A stretch of 6,305 bases of DNA, taken from an uncultured Rhizobiaceae group bacterium. GTDB lineage: Bacteria; Pseudomonadota; Alphaproteobacteria; Rhizobiales; Rhizobiaceae. Below are positions 5,560 through 6,305 of the stretch, piece after piece (position 1 is the first letter of the stretch; each line of letters starts with the position of its first letter). Both the position numbers and the translations under genes were made by a program. Below the pieces are notes generated by a model that saw only the letters and a program-made list of their open reading frames with translations, was not told the origin of the DNA and did no database searches. The DNA lies in assembly GCA_937923355.1 (NCBI GenBank), contig CALAIO010000335.1:1-6305 (forward strand). The letters are read 5' to 3'.

Positions 5560-6243
5560 ATGCAAACACTTGATATGGCGACAACTGAGTTGCGCGAAGT
5601 AAATTCAACGTTGCAATCGCAAAAAGCCGATACAAACCAACGTTCCTGGGAAGTTATCAATCCAAAAGGCAGTCACGCAATTGCTTGTGGTCTTGATGGC
5701 CCGATTGAAGTCACGGTACGTGGTTCGACAGGTTATTATTGTGCAGGCATGAATAAAGAAGCGACTGTTCACATCGATGGTTCTGCTGGCCCAGGTGTCG
5801 CAGAAAACATGATGTCTGGCACGGTCATCATCGAAGGTGATGCAAGCCAATATGCTGGCGCTACAGGCCATGGTGGGCTTTTGGTGATTAAAGGTAATGC
5901 CTCATCCCGTTGTGGTATTTCAATGAAAGGTATCGACATCGTTGTCCATGGCAACATTGGCCACATGTCTGCTTTCATGGCTCAATCTGGCAACCTTGTT
6001 GTTCTTGGGGATGCAGGTGATGCACTTGGGGATAGTTGCTATGAAGCGAGATTCTTCGTTCGTGGCAAAGTGAAAAGCCTGGGCGCCGACTGCGAAGAAA
6101 AAGAAATGCGACCTGAGCATATTGAAATTTTAAAAGACCTACTGGAACGTGCAGGCGCTGATGCAAAACCAGAAGAGTTCACCAGATACGGCTCTGCGCG
6201 TACTCTTTATAACTTCAACATTGATAACGCTGGCGCTTATTAG
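5560..6243 (+). CDS. mgsB: N-methylglutamate synthase subunit MgsB (GXGXG glutamate synthase domain)
   Basis: Stand-alone counterpart of the C-terminal GXGXG domain of the glutamate synthase large subunit; in N-methylglutamate synthase it is the structural beta-helix between the amidotransferase and FMN subunits. The protein has 227 residues. About 30 N-terminal residues precede a glycine-rich right-handed beta-helix from about 36 to 175, with repeated turns such as VRGSTGYYCAGM, VIIEGDASQYAG, LVIKGNASSRCG and LVVLGDAGDALGD. A helical tail follows, ending in ARTLYNFNIDNAGAY. The ATG at 5560 has GGAG 9 nt upstream (5547-5550) and overlaps the second of two mgsA-frame stop codons, so translation is probably coupled. 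The frame is open back to a TTG at 5515, but that lies inside mgsA and has no site of its own. FwdC-type GXGXG proteins of methanofuran enzymes share the fold, but the setting between MgsA and a third gene fits MgsB. Confidence 0.87.
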   Translation: MQTLDMATTELREVNSTLQSQKADTNQRSWEVINPKGSHAIACGLDGPIEVTVRGSTGYYCAGMNKEATVHIDGSAGPGVAENMMSGTVIIEGDASQYAGATGHGGLLVIKGNASSRCGISMKGIDIVVHGNIGHMSAFMAQSGNLVVLGDAGDALGDSCYEARFFVRGKVKSLGADCEEKEMRPEHIEILKDLLERAGADAKPEEFTRYGSARTLYNFNIDNAGAY

Positions 6244-6255
6244 GAAACCAAAAAG

Positions 6256-6305
6256 ATGAATGAGATCAAAAAAGACGTAAATGGTATTCCGCAAACTGCA
6301 CCGAT
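6256..6305 (+). CDS. mgsC: Start of probable N-methylglutamate synthase FMN subunit MgsC, partial
   Basis: The frame opens with ATG 6256, encodes MNEIKKDVNGIPQTAP and runs off the right edge. AGGA at 6242-6245, overlapping the mgsB stop, lies 10 nt upstream. Sixteen residues are too few to show a family. The identity rests on the fixed mgsA-mgsB-mgsC order, in which the third gene encodes the FMN and iron-sulfur glutamate-synthase domain that carries out the reductive step. The start codon itself is well supported. Confidence 0.62.
   Translation, partial: MNEIKKDVNGIPQTAP

Noticed and set aside
5560..6243. Formylmethanofuran dehydrogenase subunit C (FwdC/FhcC) from the GXGXG repeats
   Set aside because: The fold is shared, but the neighbour is a class II amidotransferase and no other methanofuran gene is present.
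1..6305. Mobile element, CRISPR array, tRNA or prophage
   Set aside because: No transposase, terminal inverted repeats, direct-repeat array or tRNA cloverleaf was seen; all space is taken by one coherent catabolic locus.

Overview
The window carries part of a methylated-amine degradation locus. It most likely comes from an alphaproteobacterium, probably marine, of moderate GC content (my impression by eye). The basis is gene content: a dmmD-dmmA-dmmB string (dimethylamine monooxygenase operon), an Amt/MEP-family transporter, and the mgsA-mgsB-mgsC string (N-methylglutamate synthase). Together these are characteristic of Roseobacter-, SAR116- and related marine lineages that use trimethylamine, TMAO and methylamines. 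No rRNA or other marker is present, so the taxon is an inference.

Layout. Positions 1-2643, minus strand: dmmD (2643-1510), a rho-independent terminator-like hairpin (1500-1470), dmmA (1435-827) and dmmB (827 to the left edge, cut inside its C-terminal 2Fe-2S domain). The heme subunit gene dmmC is expected just beyond the left edge. Positions 2644-2770: dmmD promoter region. Positions 2770-4449, minus strand: an Amt transporter gene, two intercistronic stem-loops, an overlooked 53-residue single-TM protein gene (2983-2822) and a strong terminator (2799-2770). Positions 4450-4660: divergent control region with a perfect 11-bp inverted repeat. Positions 4661 to the right edge, plus strand: mgsA, mgsB and the first codons of a probable mgsC, tightly packed.

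Pathway logic, from established knowledge of these families. DmmABC oxidatively demethylates dimethylamine to monomethylamine plus formaldehyde. DmmD, a GcvT-like folate protein, is thought to pass the one-carbon unit to tetrahydrofolate. Amt can move ammonium or methylammonium. Monomethylamine is joined to glutamate by GmaS (not in the window; probably beyond the right edge or elsewhere), and MgsABC converts gamma-glutamylmethylamide to N-methylglutamate. The window therefore joins the dimethylamine and monomethylamine steps around a transporter.

The most interesting observations are: the unannotated small membrane protein behind amt; a shared AAAATTT(T)GC motif placed about 82-89 bp upstream of the dmmD, amt and mgsA start codons; a terminator inside the dmmD-dmmA junction; and an Amt pore lacking the canonical serine of the ammonium-recruitment site. 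I see no mobile element, CRISPR array, tRNA or rRNA. No gene-free stretch exceeds 300 bases.
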